Origin: CAZLFA01 sp964558665
Lineage (GTDB): Bacteria; Desulfobacterota; Syntrophia; Syntrophales; PHBD01
NCBI GenBank assembly: GCA_964558665.1
Contig: CAZLFA010000012.1
Coordinates: forward strand, 1 to 64,000
Reading direction: 5' to 3'
Length of the DNA stretch: 64,000 bases
The position numbers were made by a program, and so were the translations under genes. The notes beneath the pieces were generated by a model. It ran no database searches, was not told the DNA's origin, and saw nothing but the letters and a program-made list of their open reading frames with translations. This document shows positions 8,963 through 17,580 of this stretch, one piece after another. Every line of letters begins with the position of its first letter. Positions within the stretch are counted from its first letter, which is position 1.

Positions 8963-9025
8963 GGAATCATACAAGCGCCGGCTTTCGAGGATTTACGCCG
9001 GGCTTTGAAAGGGATGAAATACGGC

Positions 9026-9063
9026 ATCCACGGCTCTGAAAGCAAGACCCGTGGATTTTTTTT
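9026..9063 (+). terminator. Riboswitch-controlled intrinsic terminator before cobC
   Basis: Perfect 8-bp stem ATCCACGG (9026-9033) / CCGTGGAT (9049-9056) followed by eight T residues. It lies between the cobalamin aptamer and cobC and ends only 4 bases before the cobC ATG. It is the probable expression platform, acting by premature termination. Confidence 0.85.
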
Positions 9064-9067
9064 GCTC

Positions 9068-9670
9068 ATGGAAAAAACAATCTTCCTTGTCAGGCACGGC
9101 GAGACTGACGGCAACAAAGACCGCCGCTTTATCGGCAGCACCGACCTGCCGCTCAACAGCCAAGGGCGTGGGCAGGTGTCTTCACTGAAACCCCTGGTCG
9201 GCAGGCTCGATTCCGGCAGATGCATCTGCAGCCCTTTCCTGAGGTGCCGGGAAACAGCCGGCATCCTGCTGCAGGACTCTTCTCTGAACTTCGACACTGA
9301 CGAGCGAATGAGGGAAGCCGATTTTGGAAAGTGGGAAGGGTTGACATTCGCGGAAATATCGTCCTCATATCCCGAAGACGTCCGCCGCCTGATGGCATTT
9401 GACGATGACTTTGCTTTTCCGCAAGGCGAAACCCTGCACGATTTTCTGGTGAGGATCAGATCATTCGCATTGCATATCGATGACTCCCGGGATGACAGGA
9501 TTCTGCTGGTGACGCACGGCGGCGTCATCCGTTTTCTTTTATGCCATTGGCTGCAGTTGAATCCTCGGCATCACGTAATCTTTGATGTCGCCCTCGCCGC
9601 ATTGACAACGGTCAAGCTTTACAGCGGTAAAGGCGTCCTCGCCGGGTTAAATGAAAGGACGGCACCATAA
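9068..9670 (+). CDS. cobC: Histidine phosphatase, probable alpha-ribazole-5'-phosphate phosphatase
   Basis: Histidine-phosphatase (phosphoglycerate mutase) fold, about 200 residues. The catalytic His10 lies in IFLVRHGETDG, and a second core His in LLVTHGGVIRF. In the B12 pathway CobC removes the phosphate from alpha-ribazole phosphate or from adenosylcobalamin phosphate. The assignment rests on position: first gene behind a cobalamin riboswitch and followed by cobU, cobT, cobS and cbiB. The start was set at 9068 because codons further upstream (from a TTG at 9005) would lie inside the riboswitch terminator, and the family begins close to the RHG motif. The ribosome-binding site is poor. Confidence 0.88.
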   Translation: MEKTIFLVRHGETDGNKDRRFIGSTDLPLNSQGRGQVSSLKPLVGRLDSGRCICSPFLRCRETAGILLQDSSLNFDTDERMREADFGKWEGLTFAEISSSYPEDVRRLMAFDDDFAFPQGETLHDFLVRIRSFALHIDDSRDDRILLVTHGGVIRFLLCHWLQLNPRHHVIFDVALAALTTVKLYSGKGVLAGLNERTAP

Positions 9671-9671
9671 A

Positions 9672-10220
9672 ATGGCGACGATAATTCTCATAACAGGAGG
9701 AAGCAGAAGCGGCAAGAGCGCATACGCGCAGGGGGTCGCCGAAGCGCACCCGGGAGAGCGAATATATATCGCAACCTGTCCCGTTATTGACGGGGAGATG
9801 GCTGAAAGAATAAAAAAGCACCAGCAGGCCAGAAAGCAGGGATGGAGCACCATAGAAGAAACGGAGAATCTTGTCGCAGCGCTTCATTCAGCGAAGAAGG
9901 CAAAGACCATACTTGTCGACTGCCTGACCCTCTGGGTCAATAATCTCTTGTATAAAGCTGAATCTGAGAACACCGCATTAACCGAGGAGGAGATAACGGC
10001 CCGGAGCCTGGAAGTGCTGGATGTCTGCAAAAGCCTTCCCGGCACGATAATCTTTGTCACGAACGAAACCGGCATGGGAATAGTCCCCGCGGATCCGCAG
10101 TCGAGACTTTTCCGTGATCTGGCCGGACGGTGCAACCAAATCATGGCGGACAGCGCAGACACTGTCATTCTGATGATCAGCGGCATCGCCGTAACAATCA
10201 AGGGAGACATGAAATTATGA
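9672..10220 (+). CDS. cobU: Adenosylcobinamide kinase / adenosylcobinamide-phosphate guanylyltransferase
   Basis: Bifunctional CobU/CobP, 182 residues. It phosphorylates adenosylcobinamide and then transfers GMP to give adenosylcobinamide-GDP. The Walker A loop GGSRSGKS is at residues 9-16. The family motifs LVDCLTLWVNNLL and FVTNETGMGIVP follow. AAAGGA upstream supports the ATG at 9672 rather than the in-frame ATG at 9651, which overlaps cobC. The stop overlaps the cobT start (ATGA), which indicates translational coupling. Confidence 0.95.
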   Translation: MATIILITGGSRSGKSAYAQGVAEAHPGERIYIATCPVIDGEMAERIKKHQQARKQGWSTIEETENLVAALHSAKKAKTILVDCLTLWVNNLLYKAESENTALTEEEITARSLEVLDVCKSLPGTIIFVTNETGMGIVPADPQSRLFRDLAGRCNQIMADSADTVILMISGIAVTIKGDMKL

Positions 10221-11281
10221 GCCTGCTGCAAAAAACAATCAAGAGCATAAAAGGTCAGGATTCCAAAACCCGCAAAAAGGCGAGAGCGAGACTGGAACAG
10301 TTGACCATGCCCTACTGGGCTATGGGGAGAATCATGGACCTGGCGGAAGAACTTGCGGGCATGACCGGTTCGCTTAATCCTCCTGTTGCCCGCAAAACAG
10401 TGGTTACCATGGCGGGAGACCACGGAGTAACCGCGCAGGGGGTGAGCAAATATCCTCAGGAAGTTACGGCCCAGATGGTTTATAATTTCGTCGGCGGCGG
10501 AGCCGGCATCAACGCGCTGTCCAGGCTGGCGGGGGCGCGCGTGATCGTTGCCGACATGGGGGTGGCCGCGGATTTAAGCGCACTTGCGAAAAACCGCAAG
10601 ATATTGTCTTACCGGATCGCATCCGGCACAGCCGACATGGCGGCCGGTCCCGCCATGTCGAGGGAAGATGCGGTGAGATGCCTGGAAGCGGGCATAAAAA
10701 TCGCCGGAGAATTCGCACTTTCAACTGATGTTTTCGGAACGGGAGATATGGGCATCGGCAACACTACGCCCAGCAGCGCCATTGTTTCCGTCTTCAGCGG
10801 CAAAGGAGTGCCGGAAGTAACCGGACGCGGCACGGGAATCGATGAAGACCAGTTGTCTCACAAAATCAAAATCATCGAAAAGGCGATCTCCGTCAATGCG
10901 CCGGACCCCAAAGATCCTCTTGATGTATTATCCACGGTCGGCGGTTTCGAGATCGGCGGGATCGCCGGTCTTATCCTGGGGGCAGCCGCAAAAAGAAAAC
11001 CGGTGCTGGTTGACGGTTTCATCTCCACGGCGGGGGCGCTGATAGCCGCCCGGCTTGCTCCACTCTCATGCGACTACATGATAGCATCCCACCGAAGCAT
11101 GGAACAGGGGCACCGCATTGCCCTGGAAACGCTGGGCAAGAAGCCGCTGCTCGATCTTGATTTGCGGCTCGGAGAAGGAACGGGAGCGGCGCTGGCCATG
11201 AATCTGGTGGAGGCCGCCGTCAGGATACTCACGGAAGTGGCGACTTTTGAAGAAGCCGCCGTATCGAAGGCGCAATCATGA
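10217..11281 (+). CDS. cobT: Nicotinate-nucleotide--dimethylbenzimidazole phosphoribosyltransferase
   Basis: CobT, 354 residues (usual family length about 350). It activates the lower-ligand base by transferring ribose phosphate from nicotinate mononucleotide, giving alpha-ribazole phosphate. Visible motifs are TMAGDHGVTAQGVSKYPQEV, GDMGIGNTTPSSAI and, near the C-terminus, LRLGEGTGAALA, which carries the catalytic Glu. The start overlaps the cobU stop by 4 bases, and the stop overlaps the cobS start in the same way. Confidence 0.95.
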   Translation: MSLLQKTIKSIKGQDSKTRKKARARLEQLTMPYWAMGRIMDLAEELAGMTGSLNPPVARKTVVTMAGDHGVTAQGVSKYPQEVTAQMVYNFVGGGAGINALSRLAGARVIVADMGVAADLSALAKNRKILSYRIASGTADMAAGPAMSREDAVRCLEAGIKIAGEFALSTDVFGTGDMGIGNTTPSSAIVSVFSGKGVPEVTGRGTGIDEDQLSHKIKIIEKAISVNAPDPKDPLDVLSTVGGFEIGGIAGLILGAAAKRKPVLVDGFISTAGALIAARLAPLSCDYMIASHRSMEQGHRIALETLGKKPLLDLDLRLGEGTGAALAMNLVEAAVRILTEVATFEEAAVSKAQS

Positions 11282-12033
11282 AATCATTTTTTGCCGCCCT
11301 GCAATTTCTTACCATAATCCCTCTGCCCCGGGCGCTGGGCGGCGATGAATCCTCTTTAAGGAAGAGCGTCATCTTCTTCCCCATCATTGGAGCATTGATA
11401 GGAACAGCCGCTGCACTGTCGGATTTTATGATAATCAAGGCGCTTCCTCAAACTGTCGTTACCGTTCTTGTCGTCATTTTTCTGATGGCCGTCTCGGGCG
11501 GACTGCACATGGACGGACTGGCCGACACGGCTGACGGTTTTTTCAGCTCGAGACCGCGCGAGCGGATTCTTGAAATCATGAAAGACAGCCGCATCGGCGC
11601 CATGGGAGTCATGGCCATCGTGTCCGTACTGATGCTGAAGGTGTCGCTTCTCGACGCCGTCCAGCAGCCTGCGCGGTGGCCGGTAATTATTCTCATGCCC
11701 GTTGCGGGGCGCTGCGCCCTGGTCATCATGATGAAGGCACTGCCCTATGTCAGGCAGAAAGGGGGACTCGCAGCCATTTTTCAAGACGGGGGTTCATCGT
11801 TCCTCATAATCTGGTCGATTGTCTTTTTATGCGCAGCAGGATGGTTCTCCTTCATGTGGGCCGGAATTGTCGCCGCCCTGGCATCGCTGACAGTTGTCCT
11901 TCTTTTCATTGTCTGGTGCCATCTCAAGATCGGGGGATTTACCGGTGATACCCTGGGGGCGGTCTGTGAACTGGCCGAAGCCGTGCCGCCTCTGGCGGCG
12001 CTTGTCTGCATGCGCTGCGGGCTTATTTCATGA
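11278..12033 (+). CDS. cobS: Adenosylcobinamide-GDP ribazoletransferase
   Basis: CobS/CobV, 251 residues, an inner-membrane enzyme that joins adenosylcobinamide-GDP to alpha-ribazole (phosphate). It begins with FFAALQFLTIIPLP, a family signature, and contains the acidic motif GGLHMDGLADTADGFF with its metal-binding Asp residues and the later GGFTGDTLGAVCELAE. Several hydrophobic segments fill the second half. The ATGA overlap with cobT and the 4-base overlap with cbiB indicate a coupled operon. Confidence 0.95.
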   Translation: MKSFFAALQFLTIIPLPRALGGDESSLRKSVIFFPIIGALIGTAAALSDFMIIKALPQTVVTVLVVIFLMAVSGGLHMDGLADTADGFFSSRPRERILEIMKDSRIGAMGVMAIVSVLMLKVSLLDAVQQPARWPVIILMPVAGRCALVIMMKALPYVRQKGGLAAIFQDGGSSFLIIWSIVFLCAAGWFSFMWAGIVAALASLTVVLLFIVWCHLKIGGFTGDTLGAVCELAEAVPPLAALVCMRCGLIS

Positions 12034-12995
12034 TGACAGGCAACTTTGATCTCGAATACCAGATACTGATCGCCATCACCCTGGATCTTCTCATCGGCGA
12101 TCCCAGGTGGTTTCCGCATCCCGTGAAAATCATCGGGACTTTTGCGTCTCTGCTGGAACCCCCTTTCCGCAGGTTATTCAGGAACCCCAGGCTGGCGGGA
12201 ATCATGACGGCAATTACCGTTATTTCCGCAACGGCAGTTGCAGCGTACGGCGCCGTTCGCAGCGCGTACCTGATTCACCCTCTGGCCGGAGAGTTCATAT
12301 CCATCATCCTTCTCTATACATGCTTTGCCGCCAGAGACCTGTCTGAACATGCGATGGCCGTCTACAAATCTCTGAATAGAAGCAACTTATCCGATGCGCG
12401 CTCCAAGGTTTCATTCATGGTAGGCAGGGACACGGATCAACTCGACGAAGCGGAAATTACAAGAGCTGCCGTCGAGAGCGTCGCAGAAAACACCGTGGAC
12501 GGAGTGACGGCGCCCGTATTTTTCGCCGTTCTGGGCGGGCCCGTAGCCGCCATGATTTATAAATCAGTCAGCACCCTTGATTCCACATTCGGTTACAGGA
12601 ACACGCGATATCTGGAATTCGGCTGGGCATCGGCACGTCTTGATGATCTGCTTAACTACATCCCGGCACGCCTGACTGCACTTGCGATTCCCCTGTCCGC
12701 CGCCTTCATGAAAATGAACTTCCGCAATTCATTCAAAATCGCACGGCGCGACGGGAGGAAGCATGCCAGTCCGAATTCCGGTCTTTCCGAAGCGGCATTT
12801 GCAGGCGCCCTGGGCGTCCAGTTGGGAGGCAGGGTCCTGCGCGGAGGAATTCCCTCCATGATGCCGACGATGGGAGACAGTCTGCGCAAACTGTACAGGG
12901 AAGACATCTTCCGCGCCGTAGCCCTGATGATGGGGACTCTTGTTGTTTTTTCTCTGATCTCAATAGCCGCACGGTTTTTAATCCTGAACATCTGA
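12030..12995 (+). CDS. cbiB: Adenosylcobinamide-phosphate synthase
   Basis: CbiB/CobD, 321 residues, membrane-bound. It attaches the aminopropanol (phosphate) arm to adenosylcobyric acid. Motifs include LIGDPRWFPHPVKIIG near the N-terminus, VGRDTDQLDEAEITRAAVES, STLDSTFGYRN, and the loop HASPNSGLSEAAFAGALG. It is the last gene of the riboswitch-controlled B12 operon. About 120 bases without a clear hairpin separate it from the next gene. Confidence 0.95.
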   Translation: MMTGNFDLEYQILIAITLDLLIGDPRWFPHPVKIIGTFASLLEPPFRRLFRNPRLAGIMTAITVISATAVAAYGAVRSAYLIHPLAGEFISIILLYTCFAARDLSEHAMAVYKSLNRSNLSDARSKVSFMVGRDTDQLDEAEITRAAVESVAENTVDGVTAPVFFAVLGGPVAAMIYKSVSTLDSTFGYRNTRYLEFGWASARLDDLLNYIPARLTALAIPLSAAFMKMNFRNSFKIARRDGRKHASPNSGLSEAAFAGALGVQLGGRVLRGGIPSMMPTMGDSLRKLYREDIFRAVALMMGTLVVFSLISIAARFLILNI

Positions 12996-13118
12996 CACTC
13001 TATTCATCGGCCCGCCGGGCAGACGCTTCATGCTTTCATTATTAATACAATTGAATTTTTCGCGATATTGCTGTATTCAAGTTGCACTTCAGCTTTATCA
13101 TAGAGGAGCGACACTCAT

Positions 13119-14729
13119 ATGAAAGTAAAATATCTGGGAGCGGCAAGGACGGTAACTGGTTCCTGCTTCGTCATGGAGGCGGGCGGGAAACGCTTTGCAG
13201 TTGATTGCGGGATGCACCAGGGAAATTCGGAAATCGAAAAGCGCAACTGGGATGCTGAAATCTACAACCCATCAGCCATTGACTTTTTTCTGCTCACTCA
13301 TGCCCATATCGATCATTCAGGGCTTCTGCCGCGAATGGTGCAGAAGGGTTTCCGGGGAAAAATCTATACCACGCCGCCGACGGTTGATCTTCTGAAGATC
13401 ATGCTTCTGGACAGCGCTCACATTCAGGAAATGGAAGCCCAGTGGAAATCCAAGAAACAGCTTCGCCACGGTGACAAGCAGATGAAACCTCTTTACACCC
13501 AGAGGGACGCGGAAGCCGTTTCATCCCTTTTCGAAGCCGTGCCTTATGACGAACCCTTAGAACCGTTTCCCGGTCTGAAGGTGATTTTTCGCGACGCCGG
13601 ACATATCCTCGGTGCCTCCCTTATCGAAATATTTCACGACAACAGCGGCACTCCTCTGAAGCTGGTCTTTTCAGGCGATATCGGCCGTCCGTCGCAATTG
13701 ATGATGGACAACCCCACAATCATTACGGAAGCCGATTTTCTCTTCATGGAGTCCACATACGGCAACAGAGATCATAAGAATGAAGCACAAAGCCTGGATG
13801 AACTGGCCGAGGCGATTTCATACAGCTACGGGAGGGGTGAAAAGGTCATAATCCCGGCATTTGCAGTGGAGCGGACCCAGGAGATGATATATTCCCTGCA
13901 TCTGCTGGCAGCTTCGGGGCGCCTGCCCAAGGATATGCCCGTTTACGTGGACAGCCCTCTCGCCATACAGGCAACGGAGATTTTCAAGCGCTATGCATCT
14001 TCATATTTCGATGAAGAAGCACAGGCCATGATAAAAAAAGGAGATGACCCTCTTAAGCTTCCGCAACTGCGCTACACCCTTTCCACGCAGGAATCAATGG
14101 CCATCAACTCGTCCCCAGGGCCGGCGGTTGTCATTTCCGCCAACGGCATGGCCAATGCAGGACGCATAAAGCACCATCTGCGCCATAATCTATGGCGTGA
14201 AGGCGCCAGCATCGTCTTTGTCGGATTTCAGTCGCAGGGCACAACCGGCAGGAGAATAATAGACGGCGCCCGGACGATACGCCTTTTCAATGAAGATATA
14301 GCGGTCAAGGCAAAAGTTTTCACCATAAACGGCTTTTCCGCTCATGCGGGACAGAGTCAGATACTGGACTGGCTGAGCAACTTCAAGCGCCCCGAAATGA
14401 AGATATTCCTTGTTCACGGGGAATATACGGCCCAGCAGGAACTGGCCCGGATAATCAGGGAACGCTTCGGCTTCAGCGTGGTCATTCCCGACTATCTGGA
14501 AGAGACCACTCTGGCTGCCGGCGAGGAACTGCAGAGAGTAAAGTACCCGGATAAAGCCGCGCCAAAGATAGACTGGGAATTCCTGATGAACGAAATGGAT
14601 GAGAAGCTCAGAAAACTCAAGGATAGAAAACCGCAGCTGGAAATGAAGCCCTGGGTGGAGCAGACGGATCTCAGAGACCGTATTCTGGAAGTGAACAGGG
14701 GGCTATGCAAAATTATCTCCGAAGCATAG
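13119..14729 (+). CDS. MBL-fold / beta-CASP RNA-processing exonuclease
   Basis: A 536-residue metallo-beta-lactamase-fold protein with a beta-CASP domain, like bacterial CPSF/Ysh1-type RNases. The zinc motif HAHIDHSG begins at His61. Later metal ligands are in DAGHILGAS and SGDIGRP. Beta-CASP motifs include ESTYGNRDHK, PAFAVERTQEM, a VYVDSPLA block, SANGMANAGR and the C-terminal FSAHAGQSQ. It is predicted to cut or trim RNA in the cytoplasm. It is followed by about 60 residues rich in Lys/Glu. It stands alone between the cob operon and the ParA gene, and TAGAGGAG precedes the ATG. Confidence 0.88.
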   Translation: MKVKYLGAARTVTGSCFVMEAGGKRFAVDCGMHQGNSEIEKRNWDAEIYNPSAIDFFLLTHAHIDHSGLLPRMVQKGFRGKIYTTPPTVDLLKIMLLDSAHIQEMEAQWKSKKQLRHGDKQMKPLYTQRDAEAVSSLFEAVPYDEPLEPFPGLKVIFRDAGHILGASLIEIFHDNSGTPLKLVFSGDIGRPSQLMMDNPTIITEADFLFMESTYGNRDHKNEAQSLDELAEAISYSYGRGEKVIIPAFAVERTQEMIYSLHLLAASGRLPKDMPVYVDSPLAIQATEIFKRYASSYFDEEAQAMIKKGDDPLKLPQLRYTLSTQESMAINSSPGPAVVISANGMANAGRIKHHLRHNLWREGASIVFVGFQSQGTTGRRIIDGARTIRLFNEDIAVKAKVFTINGFSAHAGQSQILDWLSNFKRPEMKIFLVHGEYTAQQELARIIRERFGFSVVIPDYLEETTLAAGEELQRVKYPDKAAPKIDWEFLMNEMDEKLRKLKDRKPQLEMKPWVEQTDLRDRILEVNRGLCKIISEA

Positions 14730-14843
14730 CCGTCTTGCACGTATTCTATGTTTTTATTGAGGTTGATATTTTTTCCGCTTCATATTATGATTTATAAAGT
14801 TGTGTGGGCAAAACCGATACCCTTCCTCATAATAGGTGATTAA

Positions 14844-15593
14844 ATGGCAAAAAAGATTGCGTTTACTAACCAGAAGGGCGGTGTCGGAAAGACAACCGCA
14901 GCGCTGGGATTGGCATCCGGACTGGCGATAAAAGGCAAGCGCGTGCTGCTGGTTGATCTCGATGCCCAGGGCAACGCCTCGGCAGTTACAGGTCTTATCA
15001 TCGAAAACGACATGAAGACCGTGAAGGATCTGCTCCTGAACGGGGGACATGCCTACGACTTCATCGTCAAGACGGAGATGGTTGACATCATCCCTTCCAA
15101 CAATTCCCTGAAGGACATCGAGGGGCAGCTCCTGAAGGAAGGGCGCTTCGACACCCTGAAGAAGTCGCTCCGATCCACCAGGGACAGCTATGACTATATC
15201 CTCTTCGACTGTCCTCCCAGCATCAATGTATTCACAAAGAACGCCCTTGCAGCGGCAGACGAGGTCATCATTCCTGTCGATATGGGATTTTTCTCCATCC
15301 TGGGACTTAAGCAACTGCTGGAAGAGATTAACAGCATCAGAAAGGAATTAAACCGGCTCCTGATCCTGCGCGGTGTTCTTGTTTGTAAATTCGACAGGAG
15401 AACGGCCCTCTCGGATCAGGTTTTCGAGATTCTCCAGGGAAGCTTCCCCGACAAGCTTTTCAATACATTAATCAGGGTCAATATTGACCTTGTAAAATCT
15501 CAGATAGCGCAAAAAAGCATCTTTGATTACAATCCGCGAAGCACCGGGGCGGAGGATTTCATTTCACTGGCGGAGGAAATAATCCATGGCTAA
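14844..15593 (+). CDS. Orphan ParA/Soj-family ATPase
   Basis: A 249-residue ParA-type ATPase. The deviant Walker A motif QKGGVGKTTA is at about residues 10-19, with the signature Lys that acts in trans in the dimer. It is followed by LLVDLDAQGNAS and by FDCPPSINVF (Walker B). It lacks an N-terminal DNA-binding extension, as in Soj/McdA-type proteins. No parB or parS-like site is visible nearby. Instead, the stop codon overlaps by 8 bases a gene for a disordered, basic/proline-rich protein. This gene pairing is typical of ParA-family systems that position a protein cargo rather than DNA. Confidence 0.88.
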   Translation: MAKKIAFTNQKGGVGKTTAALGLASGLAIKGKRVLLVDLDAQGNASAVTGLIIENDMKTVKDLLLNGGHAYDFIVKTEMVDIIPSNNSLKDIEGQLLKEGRFDTLKKSLRSTRDSYDYILFDCPPSINVFTKNALAAADEVIIPVDMGFFSILGLKQLLEEINSIRKELNRLLILRGVLVCKFDRRTALSDQVFEILQGSFPDKLFNTLIRVNIDLVKSQIAQKSIFDYNPRSTGAEDFISLAEEIIHG

Positions 15594-16029
15594 AACAAAA
15601 AAAGAAAACCTGATGGAAAAACTGAGCGCCCTGCAGCCTCACGTACCAACCAGCACCAGGGCCAAAAAGACAGCAAAGGAAAAACCGGCTGAGAAAAAAA
15701 AGGATGTAAAAGCGGACAAAGCAGCCCCAAAGGCGACCGCCAGGAAAAAAATTGACAGACCGGCAGCCCCTAAGAAAAGTGAAGAGCCACCCCCGCAAAA
15801 AATAGAAGCGCCGGCGGCTGCGCCTCCCCCCAAGGCCGCAGACCAGGAAAAACCCGGGGAATCCGCGGCTCCCAAATCTGAAAAAGCAAATCTGCCGTTT
15901 GAAGGATATATGACATTTCCCTTTACGATGTTCGAGTTCTGGAGCGGATGTCTCCGTTCATGCTACAGAATGGCGGAAACGCAAATGAATTTTCTGATTA
16001 ATATGTCTTGTTGGCGGCGGAAATTTTAA
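15586..16029 (+). CDS. Disordered Ala/Lys/Pro-rich protein, putative ParA partner
   Basis: A 147-residue protein translationally coupled to the ParA gene (8-base overlap). Residues 15 to about 105 are low complexity, almost wholly Ala, Lys, Pro and Glu, and are predicted to be disordered. The last 40 residues differ: an aromatic, Met-rich amphipathic stretch starting FEGYMTFPFTMFEFW and ending MNFLINMSCWRRKF. The basic N-terminus could stimulate the ParA ATPase, and the hydrophobic end could bind a cargo surface, such as a storage granule, in the manner of McdB-like or phasin-like adaptors. That role is inference; no family match is claimed. A terminator hairpin follows. Confidence 0.75.
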   Translation: MAKTKKENLMEKLSALQPHVPTSTRAKKTAKEKPAEKKKDVKADKAAPKATARKKIDRPAAPKKSEEPPPQKIEAPAAAPPPKAADQEKPGESAAPKSEKANLPFEGYMTFPFTMFEFWSGCLRSCYRMAETQMNFLINMSCWRRKF

Positions 16030-16038
16030 GTATATAGT

Positions 16039-16060
16039 CTGCTCAGTGAGCAGCTTTTTT
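16039..16060 (+). terminator. Intrinsic terminator after the ParA pair
   Basis: Hairpin CTGCT-cagtg-AGCAG (16039-16053; the stem can extend towards the centre) followed by C and six T residues. It sits 10 bases after the stop of the disordered-protein gene. Confidence 0.75.
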
Positions 16061-16090
16061 AACTTAATCATTCAAAAGGAGGGTTAAATT

Positions 16091-16675
16091 ATGAAGTTTT
16101 TTAAGCAGGGATTTTTGTTCGTGATGGCCTTTTCACTCGCTCTGGTGTTCATCGGATGCGCACAGCCGCCGGAAGCGGAAAAAGCGGCCGCTAAAGCGGC
16201 AATGGACGCTGCTGTCGCAGCTAATGCCGGCAAATTTGTCGCGGTTGATTTCGAAGCAGCCATGAAGCTCTGGGGAACAGCGGAAGCACAGGTCGGTGAG
16301 AAAAAGTACGAGGAAGCCAAACAGGGTTACATCAATGCCAAAGCCGCCTTTGACAAAGCAGCGACCAACGCCAAGACCCAAAAGAAAGCATTGACCGACG
16401 AAGCAACAACGGCTGTAACAGGCCTTGAAGCAGGATGGAAAACCATCGAGACGACCGCAAAGGATCTGGAAAGTAAGATAGCCGACAAGAAGGAAGCCTG
16501 GGATGCAGACACGAAGGTCTTTACGGATGGTTTAAAAGCCGCCAAGGATCTGATTGCCAAGGATCCTACTGCTGCCAAGGCAAAAACAGTCGAACTTAAG
16601 GCCATCATCGACAAATGGGATGCAGCCTTCAAGGAAGTTGCTGCAGCGCCTGCCCCCAAGAAAGGAAAGAAATAA
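16091..16675 (+). CDS. Alpha-helical Ala/Lys-rich lipoprotein
   Basis: A 194-residue predicted lipoprotein. The signal sequence ends in the lipobox VFIGC with Cys23. The mature part is nearly all helix, rich in Ala, Lys, Asp and Glu, with TPR-like or DUF4398-like spacing in AEAQVGEKKYEEAKQGYINA. It ends in a Pro/Lys tail. It is probably anchored to the outer membrane facing the periplasm; function is unknown. A strong AAAGGAGG site precedes the ATG. It has its own transcription unit, between a terminator upstream and the hairpin at 16793-16832. Confidence 0.82.
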   Translation: MKFFKQGFLFVMAFSLALVFIGCAQPPEAEKAAAKAAMDAAVAANAGKFVAVDFEAAMKLWGTAEAQVGEKKYEEAKQGYINAKAAFDKAATNAKTQKKALTDEATTAVTGLEAGWKTIETTAKDLESKIADKKEAWDADTKVFTDGLKAAKDLIAKDPTAAKAKTVELKAIIDKWDAAFKEVAAAPAPKKGKK

Positions 16676-16792
16676 CGGAGAGCAGAAAAGCATAACTTCC
16701 CTTTCTACCGCGGTTAATTGAGGCATCATTTTTCGAAATGAGCGGTTGTATCAGAAGTACCGTGCGTAGGGAATCCTCTTTGTTCACCCAAT

Positions 16793-16832
16793 AAAAAAAG
16801 CGTTCCGTCAGCGAGCACGGAACGCTTTTTTG
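16793..16832. terminator. Strong bidirectional terminator
   Basis: A run of seven A, then the stem GCGTTCCGT...ACGGAACGC with an 8-base loop, then six T. The A and T tracts make it usable from both sides. It separates the plus-strand lipoprotein from the convergent minus-strand gene at 16939-17394. Confidence 0.92.
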
Positions 16833-16858
16833 TTTCTACATCAGCTCATACCACCTTC

Positions 16859-16925
16859 TATCATCCCGGTTCTCAATCAGATGTCAGAAAGACTGTGAAA
16901 AGGCGACGACACAGTGTTCAGGAAG
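16859..16925. repeat. Degenerate fragment of the 120-bp TIR repeat (49035-49154 family)
   Basis: The stretch shares the block ccggttctcaatc (16867-16879) and then aaggcgacgac with the left half of the complete element at 49035-49154. The centre and right end are lost or diverged. It lies directly after the stop of the minus-strand gene at 16939. Confidence 0.45.
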
Positions 16926-16938
16926 ATCCCTACGGGGC

Positions 16939-17394
16939 TCAGGCGACGTAATCGCCCCTGTTAAACTTGATAACCTCCACCGTCGAAGCAACCAGAATTC
17001 TGTTCATGATATCCTTCAGCCCATCACCCTCGGGAAGTGATTCCATCACCGGTATCAGTTCCCGGGTTTCCTGTTCCATCCGGTTCACCAGAGGAGAGGT
17101 ATATTTCAGGCTGACCGCCGGATCTTCCATTTGAGACTGGTATTCCTCAAGAAGACCGATGAAATCACTTACTCTTTTTACTGTTTCACCTTTACCGGTC
17201 TGAAGGGCATTCAATGCAATCGCAGAAATGCTGTCCAGGGGCGGTATAGTGCCGGCCTGGCTGCCCGATACTGCCCGGCCGTTTATGGTTTCCTTAAGAA
17301 TATCACCAAAGTTAACACCGTCTGTTGTCCCTGAAACCTTGCCCGATTTCTTATCTGTTACGGTCTCCAGAATCTCTTTTGGCGTTACTTTCAT
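16939..17394 (-). CDS. Hypothetical protein, 151 aa
   Basis: Soluble 151-residue protein without signal peptide or membrane segment. It begins MKVTPKEILETVTDKKSG. The central part is helical (VSDFIGLLEEYQSQMEDP), and the end is DIMNRILVASTVEVIKFNRG. AAAGGAAAAACGCC lies before the ATG. The mix of a disordered N-terminus and helical C-terminus recalls small flagellar or secretion-related proteins of deltaproteobacteria, but no flagellar gene is nearby, so no function is assigned. It is a single-gene unit, convergent with the lipoprotein gene. Confidence 0.7.
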   Translation of the reverse strand: MKVTPKEILETVTDKKSGKVSGTTDGVNFGDILKETINGRAVSGSQAGTIPPLDSISAIALNALQTGKGETVKRVSDFIGLLEEYQSQMEDPAVSLKYTSPLVNRMEQETRELIPVMESLPEGDGLKDIMNRILVASTVEVIKFNRGDYVA

Positions 17395-17580
17395 TGGCGT
17401 TTTTCCTTTCTTAATAACGACGTCTTTAGTCAGTAATATATTAACTATCGGCAGAATTCAAATTATATTAAGTTTTCCGCAAATCATTTGCATATTTAAG
17501 GCTTTCGGGCTTGACAGGGCCCTGTCTTTTGGTCTATCAGCACCATACCAATTTATCGGTATATTACTTAAGGATCTTTT

